A stretch of 15,118 nucleotides of DNA, taken from positions 1 to 15,118 of the forward strand of contig JPPB01000189.1 of the NCBI GenBank assembly GCA_001483205.1, given 5' to 3'. Shown here in pieces: positions 1 through 6,032 of this stretch. The notes under the pieces are model-generated. The model saw only the letters and a program-made list of their open reading frames with translations, made no database searches and was not told the DNA's origin. Position numbers and translations under genes: made by a program. The stretch comes from an alpha proteobacterium 3107. Its GTDB lineage: Bacteria > Pseudomonadota > Alphaproteobacteria > Rhodobacterales > Rhodobacteraceae. Numbering within the stretch: the first letter of the stretch is position 1; the number at the start of each line of letters is the position of its first letter.

Positions 1-928
1 TCAGGCGGCCCTCATTCACAGGCAGGCCGTAGAACGCCGCGCCGTTCAGGGCAACAAAGGCCTCCAGCCGGTCAAGCGCGCCCTCTTCCCCGAACACCTG
101 CGCCAGAATCGGCATCGCGTTTGTCGCCGTGAAACACCCGGCGCAGCCACAGGCGGATTGCTTGGCGGCATCGGGATGCGGCGCGCTGTCAGTGCCGAGA
201 AAGAAGCGCGGATCGCCGGATGTGGCGGCGGCGCGCAGGGCCAGACGGTGCTCTTCACGCTTGGCGACCGGCAGGCAATAATAGTGCGGCCTGATCCCGC
301 CCGCCAGAATGTGATTGCGGTTGAGGATCAGGTGGTGAACGGTGATCGTCGCGGCCAGGTCATCATGGGCGCGGACATAGGCCACCGCTTGCCGGGTGGT
401 GACATGCTCCATCACCACGCGCAGGCCCGGCGTCCGGCGGCGGATCGGGTCAAGCACCCGGTCGATAAACACCGCCTCGCGGTCAAAGATGTCGATGTCG
501 GGGTCGGTAACCTCGCCGTGGACGCAGAGCGGCAGGCCGATTTCCGCCATGCGCTCCAGCACGCCGCGCACCTTGTCAAAGTTGCGCACCCCGGCGGCGG
601 AATGGGTTGTCGCCCCCGCCGGATAGAGCTTGACGGCGGTGATCAGGCCACGGGCACGGGCGGCGGCGACATCATCCGCGTCGGTGTCTTCGGTCAGATA
701 GAGGGTCATCAGCGGCTCGAACATCGCCCCGTCCGGCAGGGCGGCGAGGATGCGGCCCCGATAGGCGGCGGCCTTTGCGCCGGTTGTGACCGGGGGGGCG
801 AGGTTGGGCATGATGAGCGCGCGGGCGAAATGGCGGGTGGTTTCGGGCAGAACGGCGCGCAGCATCGCGCCGTCACGCAGGTGCAGGTGCCAGTCGTCAG
901 GGCGGCGAATGGTGATTTCCTGTCTCAT
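1..928 (-). CDS. pyrC: Dihydroorotase, PyrC (homodimeric class II), 3' end outside the window
   Basis: This enzyme cyclises N-carbamoyl-L-aspartate to L-dihydroorotate in cytosolic de novo pyrimidine synthesis. The reverse strand is open from the ATG at 926-928 to the window edge, giving 309 residues of the roughly 345 usual for the family. The N-terminus reads [14 protein letters not shown], with His14 and His16 as the expected metal ligands. [10 protein letters not shown] follows at about 40-49, and KLYPAGATT near 100 places Lys100 at the carboxylated bridging lysine. Further matches are [32 protein letters not shown] and CGCAGCF. The order and spacing match E. coli PyrC closely. No clear Shine-Dalgarno precedes the ATG; the leader is pyrimidine-rich. 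The gene is divergent from the iron-binding protein gene. Nothing looks broken apart from the window cut. The identification is family-level homology recognised by eye, and I am very confident of it. Confidence 0.97.
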   Translation of the reverse strand, partial: MRQEITIRRPDDWHLHLRDGAMLRAVLPETTRHFARALIMPNLAPPVTTGAKAAAYRGRILAALPDGAMFEPLMTLYLTEDTDADDVAAARARGLITAVKLYPAGATTHSAAGVRNFDKVRGVLERMAEIGLPLCVHGEVTDPDIDIFDREAVFIDRVLDPIRRRTPGLRVVMEHVTTRQAVAYVRAHDDLAATITVHHLILNRNHILAGGIRPHYYCLPVAKREEHRLALRAAATSGDPRFFLGTDSAPHPDAAKQSACGCAGCFTATNAMPILAQVFGEEGALDRLEAFVALNGAAFYGLPVNEGRL

Positions 929-944
929 CGGAGAGGGGATTACA
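929..944 (-). promoter_or_regulatory. Possible -10 element and very short pyrimidine-rich leader of pyrC
   Basis: On the minus strand the sequence just before the pyrC ATG is TGTAATCCCCTCTCCG. TGTAAT (939-944) matches five of six bases of the sigma70 -10 consensus and is preceded by TG as in extended -10 promoters. Transcription would start only a few bases before the ATG, giving a nearly leaderless message. No good -35 sits 16-18 bp upstream and no AGGAG-like ribosome site is present. In enteric bacteria pyrC expression is tuned by start-site switching within a short pyrimidine run; whether that applies here is speculation. Confidence 0.25.
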
Positions 945-1013
945 CAATCGTCAGGGGCGGGGCCACAGGTTTCTGGGGTGTGGGGGGTTTGGGCCGGTCC
1001 GGGGTGCCGGGGT

Positions 1014-1195
1014 CCGGCCCTGATCCTGTCGGGGCGGGTAAGCCCCGCACCTTATCCGCGGGTAAGCCCCGCACCTTATCCGCGGGTAAGCCCCGCACCT
1101 TATCCGCGGGTAAGCCCCAACCCTTATCCGCGGGTAAGCCCCCACCCTTATCCGCGGGTAAGCCCCCACCCTTATCCGCGGGTAAGGGTGTGCTT
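1014..1195. repeat. Composite repeat element 1: six tandem 24-bp units with defined borders
   Basis: Six exact copies of the 16-bp core CTTATCCGCGGGTAAG begin at 1051, 1075, 1099, 1123, 1147 and 1171, an exact 24-bp period. The 8-bp linkers drift from CCCCGCAC (first copies) to CCCCAACC and CCCCCACC. A half core, GCGGGTAAG, lies at 1034-1042. The core is nearly self-complementary around CCGCGG, with two G-T wobbles. The element opens with CCGGCCCTGATCCTGTC (1014-1030) plus a G-rich run and closes with GGTGTGCTT (1187-1195). Both borders recur in the second element at 1432-1537. A degenerate extra core with the perfect palindrome ATCCGCGGAT (1197-1206) follows. The region is translatable but the coding pattern is simply the repeat. 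Its function is unknown. Confidence 0.9.
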
Positions 1196-1271
1196 GATCC
1201 GCGGATATAGCCTGACGCCCGAATTTTGAGTCCAAGCCCCGGCCCTGTTCCCGCCCGGCGGAACGCCGGGC

Positions 1272-1299
1272 AGCGCCTGCCTGCCCCCCGGCAGGCGCT
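1272..1299. other. GC-rich inverted repeat (stem-loop) between the two repeat elements
   Basis: AGCGCCTGCC (1272-1281) and GGCAGGCGCT (1290-1299) form a perfect 10-bp stem around an 8-base C-rich loop. Only three T residues follow on the plus strand, so it is not a convincing intrinsic terminator, although it could act as a terminator or stability element for an unseen transcript. A related string, AGGCAGGCGGCTGCC, occurs at 1382-1396, so the stem sequence may be a further repeated motif of this spacer. Confidence 0.5.
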
Positions 1300-1431
1300 T
1301 TGAACGCCTCAGCCTGTTGCAGTGTATAGGCTTTATGGCAATACCATCGCCAATTTGGACTATCGGGAAAAGCGCCCGCCCAGGCAGGCGGCTGCCCGGC
1401 CCGGACAATACGCAGAGGTTTTTCAGAGGCC

Positions 1432-1537
1432 CCGGCCCTGATCCTGTCAGGGCGGGACAGCACCTGCCCTTATCCGCGGGTAAGCCCGCACTTATCCGCG
1501 GGTAAGCCCGCACTTATCCGCGGGTAAGGGTGCGCTT
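1432..1537. repeat. Composite repeat element 2: three core copies at 22-bp period, same borders as element 1
   Basis: The core CTTATCCGCGGGTAAG recurs exactly at 1469, 1491 and 1513 with 6-bp linkers CCCGCA, hence a 22-bp rather than a 24-bp period. The left border at 1432-1456 matches 1014-1038 with a single G/A difference over 25 bp. The right border GGTGCGCTT (1529-1537) matches 1187-1195 with one difference. Elements 1 and 2 are therefore two copies of the same bounded element whose internal arrays have expanded independently. The space between them (1211-1431) holds the stem-loop at 1272-1299 and no gene I can support. Function is unknown. Confidence 0.88.
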
Positions 1538-1624
1538 TCGGTGGGCCGTTTCCGAGCCGGGCCTCACCCTTCAATGGGGCGGGGCCAGGCCCGCATAAAA
1601 TTTCCCGAGTTATTTGATCAACTA

Positions 1625-1653
1625 TTGACTTGAGTCATTTTGTCAGGTTTATC
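1625..1653 (+). promoter_or_regulatory. Candidate sigma70 promoter with overlapping palindrome upstream of the iron-binding protein gene
   Basis: TTGACT (1625-1630) is a five-of-six match to the -35 consensus. TTTATC (1648-1653) lies 17 bp downstream as a weak -10. The -35 overlaps the palindrome TGACT-TG-AGTCA (1626-1637), and the palindrome TTGATCAA lies just upstream at 1614-1621. The local AT-rich composition contrasts with the GC-rich repeats before it. Expression of FbpA-type genes is commonly iron-controlled, so an operator here is plausible. The palindrome does not match the Fur, Irr or RirA consensus well enough to name a regulator. Confidence 0.4.
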
Positions 1654-1686
1654 TCCCCCCACAACCCACAACCAATGGAATCACCC

Positions 1687-2709
1687 ATGTTCACCCGAAT
1701 ACCCCCCGCCCTTATCGCGACCGCTCTCCTGTCCGCCGCCACCACCCCGGCCCCGGCCCAAGAGGTCAACGTCTATTCCTATCGCCAGCCGGACCTGATT
1801 GCCCCGCTGACCGACGCCTTCACCGCCGAGACCGGCATCACCGTCAATGTCGTGCATCTGAGCAAGGGCATGGTCGAGCGGCTTCAGGCCGAGGGCGCGC
1901 GTTCCCCCGCTGATCTGGTGTTCACCGTCGATATTTCGCGCCTGAACGCGGTGGTCGGGGCGGGCCTGACCCAGCCGGTCAGCTCCGCAACCCTGACGGC
2001 CAACGTGCCTGCGCAATACCGCGACCCGGACAACCACTGGTATGGGCTGACCACCCGGGCGCGCATCGTCTATGCCTCGAAAGACCGGGTGGCGGATGGC
2101 GAAGTCACCACCTATGAAGACCTGGCCGACCCGAAATGGCAGGGGCGCATCTGCACCCGCTCGGGGCTGCACGCCTATATGGTCGCGCTGACCTCTGCGG
2201 TCATTCATCACCATGGCGAGGATGCGGCCCGCGACTGGCTGAATGGCCTGCGGGCCAACCTCGCACGCGCGCCGGAGGGCAATGACCGGGCGCAGGTCAA
2301 GGCGATCTGGGCCGGGGAGTGCGACATTTCGATCGGCAACACCTATTACATGGGCAAGATGCTGGAAAGTGATGAGCAACGCCAATGGGCCGACAGTGTG
2401 CGGATCGTGTTCCCGGCGTTTGAGGGCGGCGGCACCCATGTCAATATCTCTGGTGTGGCCATGACCGCCTCGGCCCCGAACCGGGACAATGCCCTGAAGC
2501 TGATGGAGTTTCTGAGTTCTCCGGCGGCGCAGGAAATCTATGCAGAGGCCAATTATGAGTATCCCGTCGCGCCGGGGACCGAACCTGTTGAGCTGGTCAG
2601 GGGCTGGGGCGCGTTCACCGCTGATGACGTGAACCTGATGGCTCTGGCGCGGTTGCGGCCTGTGGCGCTGAGGCTGACCGAAGAGGTCGATTACAACGCG
2701 GGGAACTGA
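1687..2709 (+). CDS. fbpA: Periplasmic Fe(3+)-binding protein of an ABC transporter (FbpA/AfuA/FutA family)
   Basis: This secreted protein captures ferric iron in the periplasm and hands it to an inner-membrane ABC permease. The first 24 residues form a Sec signal peptide with a probable cut after APA. The mature part begins EVNVYSYRQPDLIAPL, the family's N-terminal signature. It continues with ETGITVNV, the phrase LTTRARIVYASK, YEDLADPKWQGRICTRSG, NDRAQVKAIWAGECDISIGN, and the paired Tyr220-Tyr221 expected to ligate iron. HVNISG and EIYAEANYEYPV follow. At 340 residues it has the usual family length. I chose the ATG at 1687 because the signal peptide starts there and GGAA precedes it; in-frame alternatives are ATG at 1675 and TTG at 1630. 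A terminator follows directly and no permease or ATPase gene is adjacent, so it is an orphan component in this window. The family is certain; iron specificity is inferred from the family. Confidence 0.93.
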   Translation: MFTRIPPALIATALLSAATTPAPAQEVNVYSYRQPDLIAPLTDAFTAETGITVNVVHLSKGMVERLQAEGARSPADLVFTVDISRLNAVVGAGLTQPVSSATLTANVPAQYRDPDNHWYGLTTRARIVYASKDRVADGEVTTYEDLADPKWQGRICTRSGLHAYMVALTSAVIHHHGEDAARDWLNGLRANLARAPEGNDRAQVKAIWAGECDISIGNTYYMGKMLESDEQRQWADSVRIVFPAFEGGGTHVNISGVAMTASAPNRDNALKLMEFLSSPAAQEIYAEANYEYPVAPGTEPVELVRGWGAFTADDVNLMALARLRPVALRLTEEVDYNAGN

Positions 2710-2758
2710 TGGCTGGTCCCGCACGGGGGACGAACCCTGCCTGTGGAAAGGAAGGAAG

Positions 2759-2784
2759 GCCCCCGCCGGTGCGCGGGGGTTTTT
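2759..2784 (+). terminator. Intrinsic terminator after the iron-binding protein gene
   Basis: CCCCCGC (2760-2766) pairs with GCGGGGG (2773-2779) across a six-base loop, followed by TTTTT (2780-2784). The hairpin lies about 50 bp after the TGA of the iron-binding protein gene and should end that transcript, making the gene monocistronic. Confidence 0.88.
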
Positions 2785-3213
2785 CGGGGAGGAGGTGCAT
2801 AGTATTGAAAATACATTATATTTCTCTTTTTAAGGTCTTGATATTCTATCTTGAATTTTCCATATTCACCTTGCGACAGGTGAGACAGGCAACTCCAAGG
2901 ACCGAATGCCCTGAAAAGCCTTTGTATGATGGCCGTGCCGGGCGGGATGTGCGCAGACTCAGGTGTTGCCGGTCCTTGAGGCAGTTGAACCTGCGCCAAC
3001 CGGTGTAAGCACCAACCCGGCCTTGGCTGAATGAAAGTTCACTGGCAAGCCATCTGAAAAAAGACAACTTGACAGATTCGGATTTCTTTGTAACGAATGG
3101 GTAATATTTTGCGGGAGAGCCAATGATTTGAGGAAAATCCGCAAGATATGATGCCAGGCCATCCTTCGGGATGGTTCCAGCGGTGTGGGAATCGGGGGCA
3201 GGGAGGTAAAGCG
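2785..3213. other. AT-richer non-coding stretch between the terminator and the lipoprotein gene
   Basis: This 430-bp stretch has no ORF with recognisable protein features. Its first part (about 2800-2870) is strikingly AT-rich compared with all neighbours and contains the small palindrome GTATT-GAA-AATAC (2802-2814). A longer inverted relation follows. CAAGGACCG (2896-2904) pairs with CGGTCCTTG (2970-2978), and CAACT (2890-2894) pairs with AGTTG (2983-2987), enclosing about 65 bases. GGTG-TAAG-CACC forms a further small hairpin near 3002-3013. A TTGACA hexamer occurs at 3069-3074 but has no well-spaced -10. This may be a long 5' leader, a small RNA, or decayed mobile DNA; I cannot decide which. 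Confidence 0.5.
2838..2866 (+). promoter_or_regulatory. Candidate sigma70 promoter in the AT-rich stretch
   Basis: TTGATA (2838-2843, five of six) and CATATT (2861-2866, four of six) are separated by exactly 17 bp. It points toward the lipoprotein gene but would leave a leader of about 350 nt, which includes the inverted repeat at 2890-2987. It could alternatively drive a small RNA. No other well-spaced promoter was found nearer the gene. Confidence 0.35.
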
Positions 3214-3260
3214 ATGAACAGAATCAGGCAGGAAGGTAAACCGATGAACAGAATCAGGTA
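3201..3260 (+). repeat. 30-bp tandem duplication that copies the ribosome-binding site and start codon
   Basis: Positions 3201-3230 and 3231-3260 are near-identical 30-bp units, differing at three positions. Each contains a purine-rich ribosome-binding site (GGGAGG or GGAAGG), a 7-base spacer, ATG and the codons for MNRIR. Because 30 is a multiple of three, the two starts (3214 and 3244) are in the same frame and lead into the same lipoprotein. Confidence 0.92.
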
Positions 3261-4518
3261 TGATTATCCGGGGTTTGCCCTGGCCACTGCGGCAATGATC
3301 GCGTTGTCCGGTTGTGGTGGGGGGAGTTCCGACCCTGGTGGTGGGGGGAGTTCCGACCCTGAAGGGGCAAATTTGCCTCCAACCGACTTGACAGACCAAC
3401 GGATTGAAACCCTGTCACAAGCAAAGCTCCTTAAGGAGGCTGGCATTGAGCAGGACGACCTTGCGGCGGTATATTCAGCGTTGAAGGACAGAGTCGACAA
3501 CGCAGGCAACACCAATGACAAAACCGCAAATAAGATCCTTATCCGCTCTTCTTCGAAATTGGAAAACGTCACTCCGGCAGTCGTCGATCGGGATGGCAAC
3601 ATTATTACTCCGGAAGTCGTCACTCCGGGAGACGTCACAGTGACCGTCGAGGTGAAATATGATGCTAACGGTGATGGCCCCTTCTTTGTGGTGAAGCGCA
3701 CTGACGCATCTGACGAATGGATGGTCGACACAGAGACTGACACGCCCAAACATCTCGAAATCGACGGCACGAATGGTATTGTGCTGGCAAAGGCATTCGA
3801 CGGAACCAGCAGGGACGGAACGGTTCTGCTCTATGCCATGTCGGATAGGGAAGATGCGGCTGATGACGACTATCTTTCCGGCGGGGTCTGGTTGTTCGTT
3901 CCCGAAGACCTGACGAACGCCCAAAATTCAGATTACGTCGCAGAGGCGTTCGCGACGGGCGGTGTTCCTTACAGTAGTAGCAGCAACTTTGTGCCTTTGA
4001 CAGGCGAGGCCACCTATCAGGGACCGGCGATCGGGGTGTATGCGTATACTTATGCTACGACGTCGAATTTAGTCAGCGACGAAAAAGTCGAGACAGGCGG
4101 CTTTACAGCCATCGTCAGCATGACGGCCGACTTCGCCACCGACACCTCGGATGGGTTTCTAACAAGAGGCTCCATTGGCAGTTTCGTATTCGACAATGGC
4201 GAAAAGCTGTTGGGATCAGAAACAATAAGCCTTACCCAAAGCAAAGATTTTGAAGACGGTGGTAGTGGTGTCTTCAGTGGCATACTCTTTCCTCCTGATC
4301 CAGACGTATTACGTTTCGACGATAATAGTGGATGGTCCGCCCAGTTCTTCGGTGAGAATGTAGCGGGAGAGAAACCGGCATCAATCGCCGGAACATTCCA
4401 TGGGTCCATGGAATGGGATACCACGGTGGAATGGGATACCACGACGGACGACCCCCCCCTCGTTCGCAAACTTGACCTGCTGGGCGCTTTCAACCTCGGG
4501 AAACAGCCGGAGGAGTGA
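3244..4518 (+). CDS. Surface lipoprotein with TbpB-like C-terminal beta-barrel
   Basis: This is a 424-residue predicted outer-membrane lipoprotein. The N-terminus MNRIR is followed by a hydrophobic segment ending in the lipobox LSGC, with Cys24 as the lipidation site. A Gly/Ser linker (about 25-40) follows, then a polar middle region, and from about residue 254 a barrel-like C-terminus. Its marks, GEATYQGPAIGVYAY, GWSAQFFGE (about 363), AGTF (382-385) and terminal LLGAFNLGK, are those of the transferrin-binding-protein-B barrel domain found in many surface lipoproteins. The ligand cannot be read; iron or haem capture is possible given the neighbouring iron-binding protein. ATG 3244 gives a compact signal peptide; ATG 3214 is equally well supplied with a ribosome site and adds ten residues, and ATG 3148 lacks one. 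Base composition is clearly less GC-rich than its neighbours, hinting at acquisition. No partner receptor or Slam-type translocator is present in the window. Confidence 0.82.
   Translation: MNRIRYDYPGFALATAAMIALSGCGGGSSDPGGGGSSDPEGANLPPTDLTDQRIETLSQAKLLKEAGIEQDDLAAVYSALKDRVDNAGNTNDKTANKILIRSSSKLENVTPAVVDRDGNIITPEVVTPGDVTVTVEVKYDANGDGPFFVVKRTDASDEWMVDTETDTPKHLEIDGTNGIVLAKAFDGTSRDGTVLLYAMSDREDAADDDYLSGGVWLFVPEDLTNAQNSDYVAEAFATGGVPYSSSSNFVPLTGEATYQGPAIGVYAYTYATTSNLVSDEKVETGGFTAIVSMTADFATDTSDGFLTRGSIGSFVFDNGEKLLGSETISLTQSKDFEDGGSGVFSGILFPPDPDVLRFDDNSGWSAQFFGENVAGEKPASIAGTFHGSMEWDTTVEWDTTTDDPPLVRKLDLLGAFNLGKQPEE
3314..3360 (+). repeat. 24-bp tandem duplication encoding the lipoprotein linker
   Basis: Two identical copies of a 23-bp string (3314-3336 and 3338-3360, period 24 bp) encode Gly-rich GGGSSDP twice, directly after the lipidated cysteine. 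The repeat lengthens the flexible tether between the lipid anchor and the folded part without shifting the frame. Confidence 0.9.
4409..4443 (+). repeat. 18-bp tandem duplication encoding EWDTT twice
   Basis: The 17-bp string TGGAATGGGATACCACG occurs at 4409-4425 and 4427-4443 (period 18 bp), giving EWDTTVEWDTTT in the last loop of the barrel-like domain, between the AGTF and LLGAF motifs. It is in frame and probably extends a loop between two strands. Confidence 0.88.
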
Positions 4519-4838
4519 TTTGCGGCGGGACGGGTAAAACCACCGGATATGTTTGCGGCCCAGATGACTGATCGTCCGGGCAGCAGGCACTCCGGCGGTT
4601 CATCACTTCAGACCCTGAATCACAAACCGCCTACAGGTCTGCACCCGGACGCGCCGGAACTCTGCAATAGTCTTCAACAACCCGCAATAAATTGTATAAA
4701 AGCCTTAACGCCTGTGCTAAGCTCGCGGGGCGACTGAACGGAAACCTCTCCGGCAAACGCTGGTGCGGTTCAGCCAACTTACTCGCGTCCCTCTGCGGAC
4801 GCCCGGAACAGGGTCAATACAGGTAATCGGGAACAGAG
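4519..4838. other. Intergenic region upstream of the efflux/PKS gene set
   Basis: About 320 bp without a supportable gene. No strong terminator follows the lipoprotein stop codon. CTGAAC (4734-4739) and GTTCAG (4768-4773) form a short inverted repeat that could be an operator. The short open frames seen here have no protein-like features. The region most probably carries the promoter of the adaptor-permease-PKS unit. Confidence 0.5.
4673..4700 (+). promoter_or_regulatory. Weak promoter candidate for the adaptor-permease-PKS unit
   Basis: TATAAA (4695-4700) is a good -10 hexamer. Its best -35 partner, TTCAAC (4673-4678) at 16 bp, matches only three of six bases. It lies about 140 bp before the adaptor start. 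The segment around 4680-4705 is locally AT-rich against a GC-rich background. Confidence 0.3.
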
Positions 4839-6020
4839 ATGGCAGAGAAACCGAACGCCCCGCAAAGCCCGCCGGATCAGGCCCGATGGCTCGGTCTTGC
4901 TCAGGTGGTCCTGATCCTCGCGGTCATTGCCGTTGCCCTCTATTTCGCCCGCGCCCCTGACCGGGCACAGCGCGACACCGTTTCAGCCCTGTCACCGGAA
5001 GCCACCCGGCCCGTCGTCAGGGTCATCCAACCGGCAGAGGCCGACAAATCGCCGACCGTGGAGCTGACGGGCGCGGTCAGGCTGTCGGAACGGGCGAGGA
5101 TCAAACCCGAAGTCGCGGGCCGCGTAATCTGGGTTTCGCCGAAATTCAAAAGCGGGGGCACGCTGGCCGCAAACGAAACCTTCGTCAGGATCGACCCCGC
5201 CGAATACGCCCTTCAGGTAACCGCGGCTGAAATAGCAGTCAGGGCGGCAGAGGCGCATGTCGGGATCGAAAAAGCCGAGGACGCAGAAGCGGCAAGGGCC
5301 TTTGCCGAGGCCAATCCCGACGCCGAGGCCACCGCCCGGATTGACCGCGCACCGTTTATCGCCCGTGCAGAGGCCCGGCTGATGAAGGCCCGCACCGATC
5401 TGGACCTGGCAAAGCTGCGGCTTGAACGCACGAATATCTCGCTTCCCTATCCCAGCCGGGTCATCAACTCCCGGATCGAGGTTGGCGAATATGTCAGCCC
5501 TGACCTGGTTGGCCCCTCGCCGTTCCTGGGCGTCGTCTATCGCACGCAGGCAGTGCAGGTCAGTGCGCCTATCGCGCTGGAGGATATGCACTATCTTCAC
5601 CCGGTGATCGGCCGTTCCGCGCAAATCCGTGCGCAGGGCCGAACATACGAGGCCGAGGTGGTGCGCACCTCGTCCGTGGTCGCTCCGCAGACGCGGCTGG
5701 CGACGGTGTTCCTGCGGTTTGCCGGGGATCATGCGCCGGAGTCCCTGCCGCTGCCGGGTGCTTTTGCCGAAATCTCGATCGAAGGGCCGGAGCATGACGC
5801 GGCCTATGTGCTGCCCGAGGCGGTGTTGCAGGAACAGGGCCGTGTCTGGGTGGTGCGGGACGGTGCCCTGAGCGCGTTCACCCCCCGAACGCTCGGGCGC
5901 ACGGATGAGGGCTGGGTGGTTGATGTGTTCGACGCAGGCGAGGGCGTGGTTGTCGGCACGCTGCCGGGTGCCAGAGAAGGGCTGGCGGTGGCAGTGGCGG
6001 ACCCCGCATCGTCGGAATAA
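4839..6020 (+). CDS. RND efflux periplasmic adaptor (membrane fusion protein, HlyD/AcrA-like)
   Basis: This subunit links an RND inner-membrane pump to an outer-membrane channel across the periplasm. It has 393 residues. A single transmembrane anchor spans about residues 17-37 (WLGLAQVVLILAVIAVALYF), with no lipobox, so it is membrane-anchored rather than lipidated. The first lipoyl-like half follows (RIKPEVAGRVIWV, GGTLAANETFVRIDPAEY). An Ala/Glu-rich helical hairpin runs from about 125 to 205. The second lipoyl half (NISLPYPSRVINSRIEVGEYV) and beta-barrel and membrane-proximal regions (VLPEAVLQEQGRVWVV) complete it. It ends 12 nt before the permease start, so the two are almost certainly co-transcribed. 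The ribosome site before ATG 4839 is weak (GGGAACAG). No outer-membrane factor gene is in the window, so a TolC-like channel must be encoded elsewhere. The substrate is unknown from this protein alone. Confidence 0.92.
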   Translation: MAEKPNAPQSPPDQARWLGLAQVVLILAVIAVALYFARAPDRAQRDTVSALSPEATRPVVRVIQPAEADKSPTVELTGAVRLSERARIKPEVAGRVIWVSPKFKSGGTLAANETFVRIDPAEYALQVTAAEIAVRAAEAHVGIEKAEDAEAARAFAEANPDAEATARIDRAPFIARAEARLMKARTDLDLAKLRLERTNISLPYPSRVINSRIEVGEYVSPDLVGPSPFLGVVYRTQAVQVSAPIALEDMHYLHPVIGRSAQIRAQGRTYEAEVVRTSSVVAPQTRLATVFLRFAGDHAPESLPLPGAFAEISIEGPEHDAAYVLPEAVLQEQGRVWVVRDGALSAFTPRTLGRTDEGWVVDVFDAGEGVVVGTLPGAREGLAVAVADPASSE

Positions 6021-6032
6021 CGGAGGCTGATC

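Noticed and set aside
158..1210. Long plus-strand open frame ending in repeated SAGKPRTL-like octapeptides
   Set aside because: It lies antisense to the clearly conserved pyrC and its C-terminal repeat is only the 24-bp DNA repeat read in frame. The sister repeat at 1469-1528 has a 22-bp period and cannot keep a frame, so the repeats are not coding.
1272..1299. Stem-loop as a definite intrinsic terminator
   Set aside because: The stem is perfect but only three T residues follow and no gene ends just upstream on that strand.
951..1463. Minus-strand open frame with repeated YPRIRVGA units
   Set aside because: It is a translation of the tandem repeat in an otherwise featureless spacer, with no domain or plausible start.
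1051..1528. CRISPR array
   Set aside because: The constant unit is 16 bp and the spaces between are only 6-8 bp and nearly identical, far too short for spacers, and no cas genes are present.
1630..1686. Upstream TTG start for the iron-binding protein
   Set aside because: It would add 19 residues before a perfect signal peptide and would place the start inside the probable -35 and palindrome.
2709..3008. 99-residue plus-strand open frame after the iron-binding gene
   Set aside because: It reads straight through the intrinsic terminator and has no conserved features or ribosome-binding site.
2846..3067. Minus-strand 73-residue frame as a transposase remnant
   Set aside because: No DDE-type motif, terminal inverted repeats or target duplication could be identified, so a mobile-element call is unsupported.
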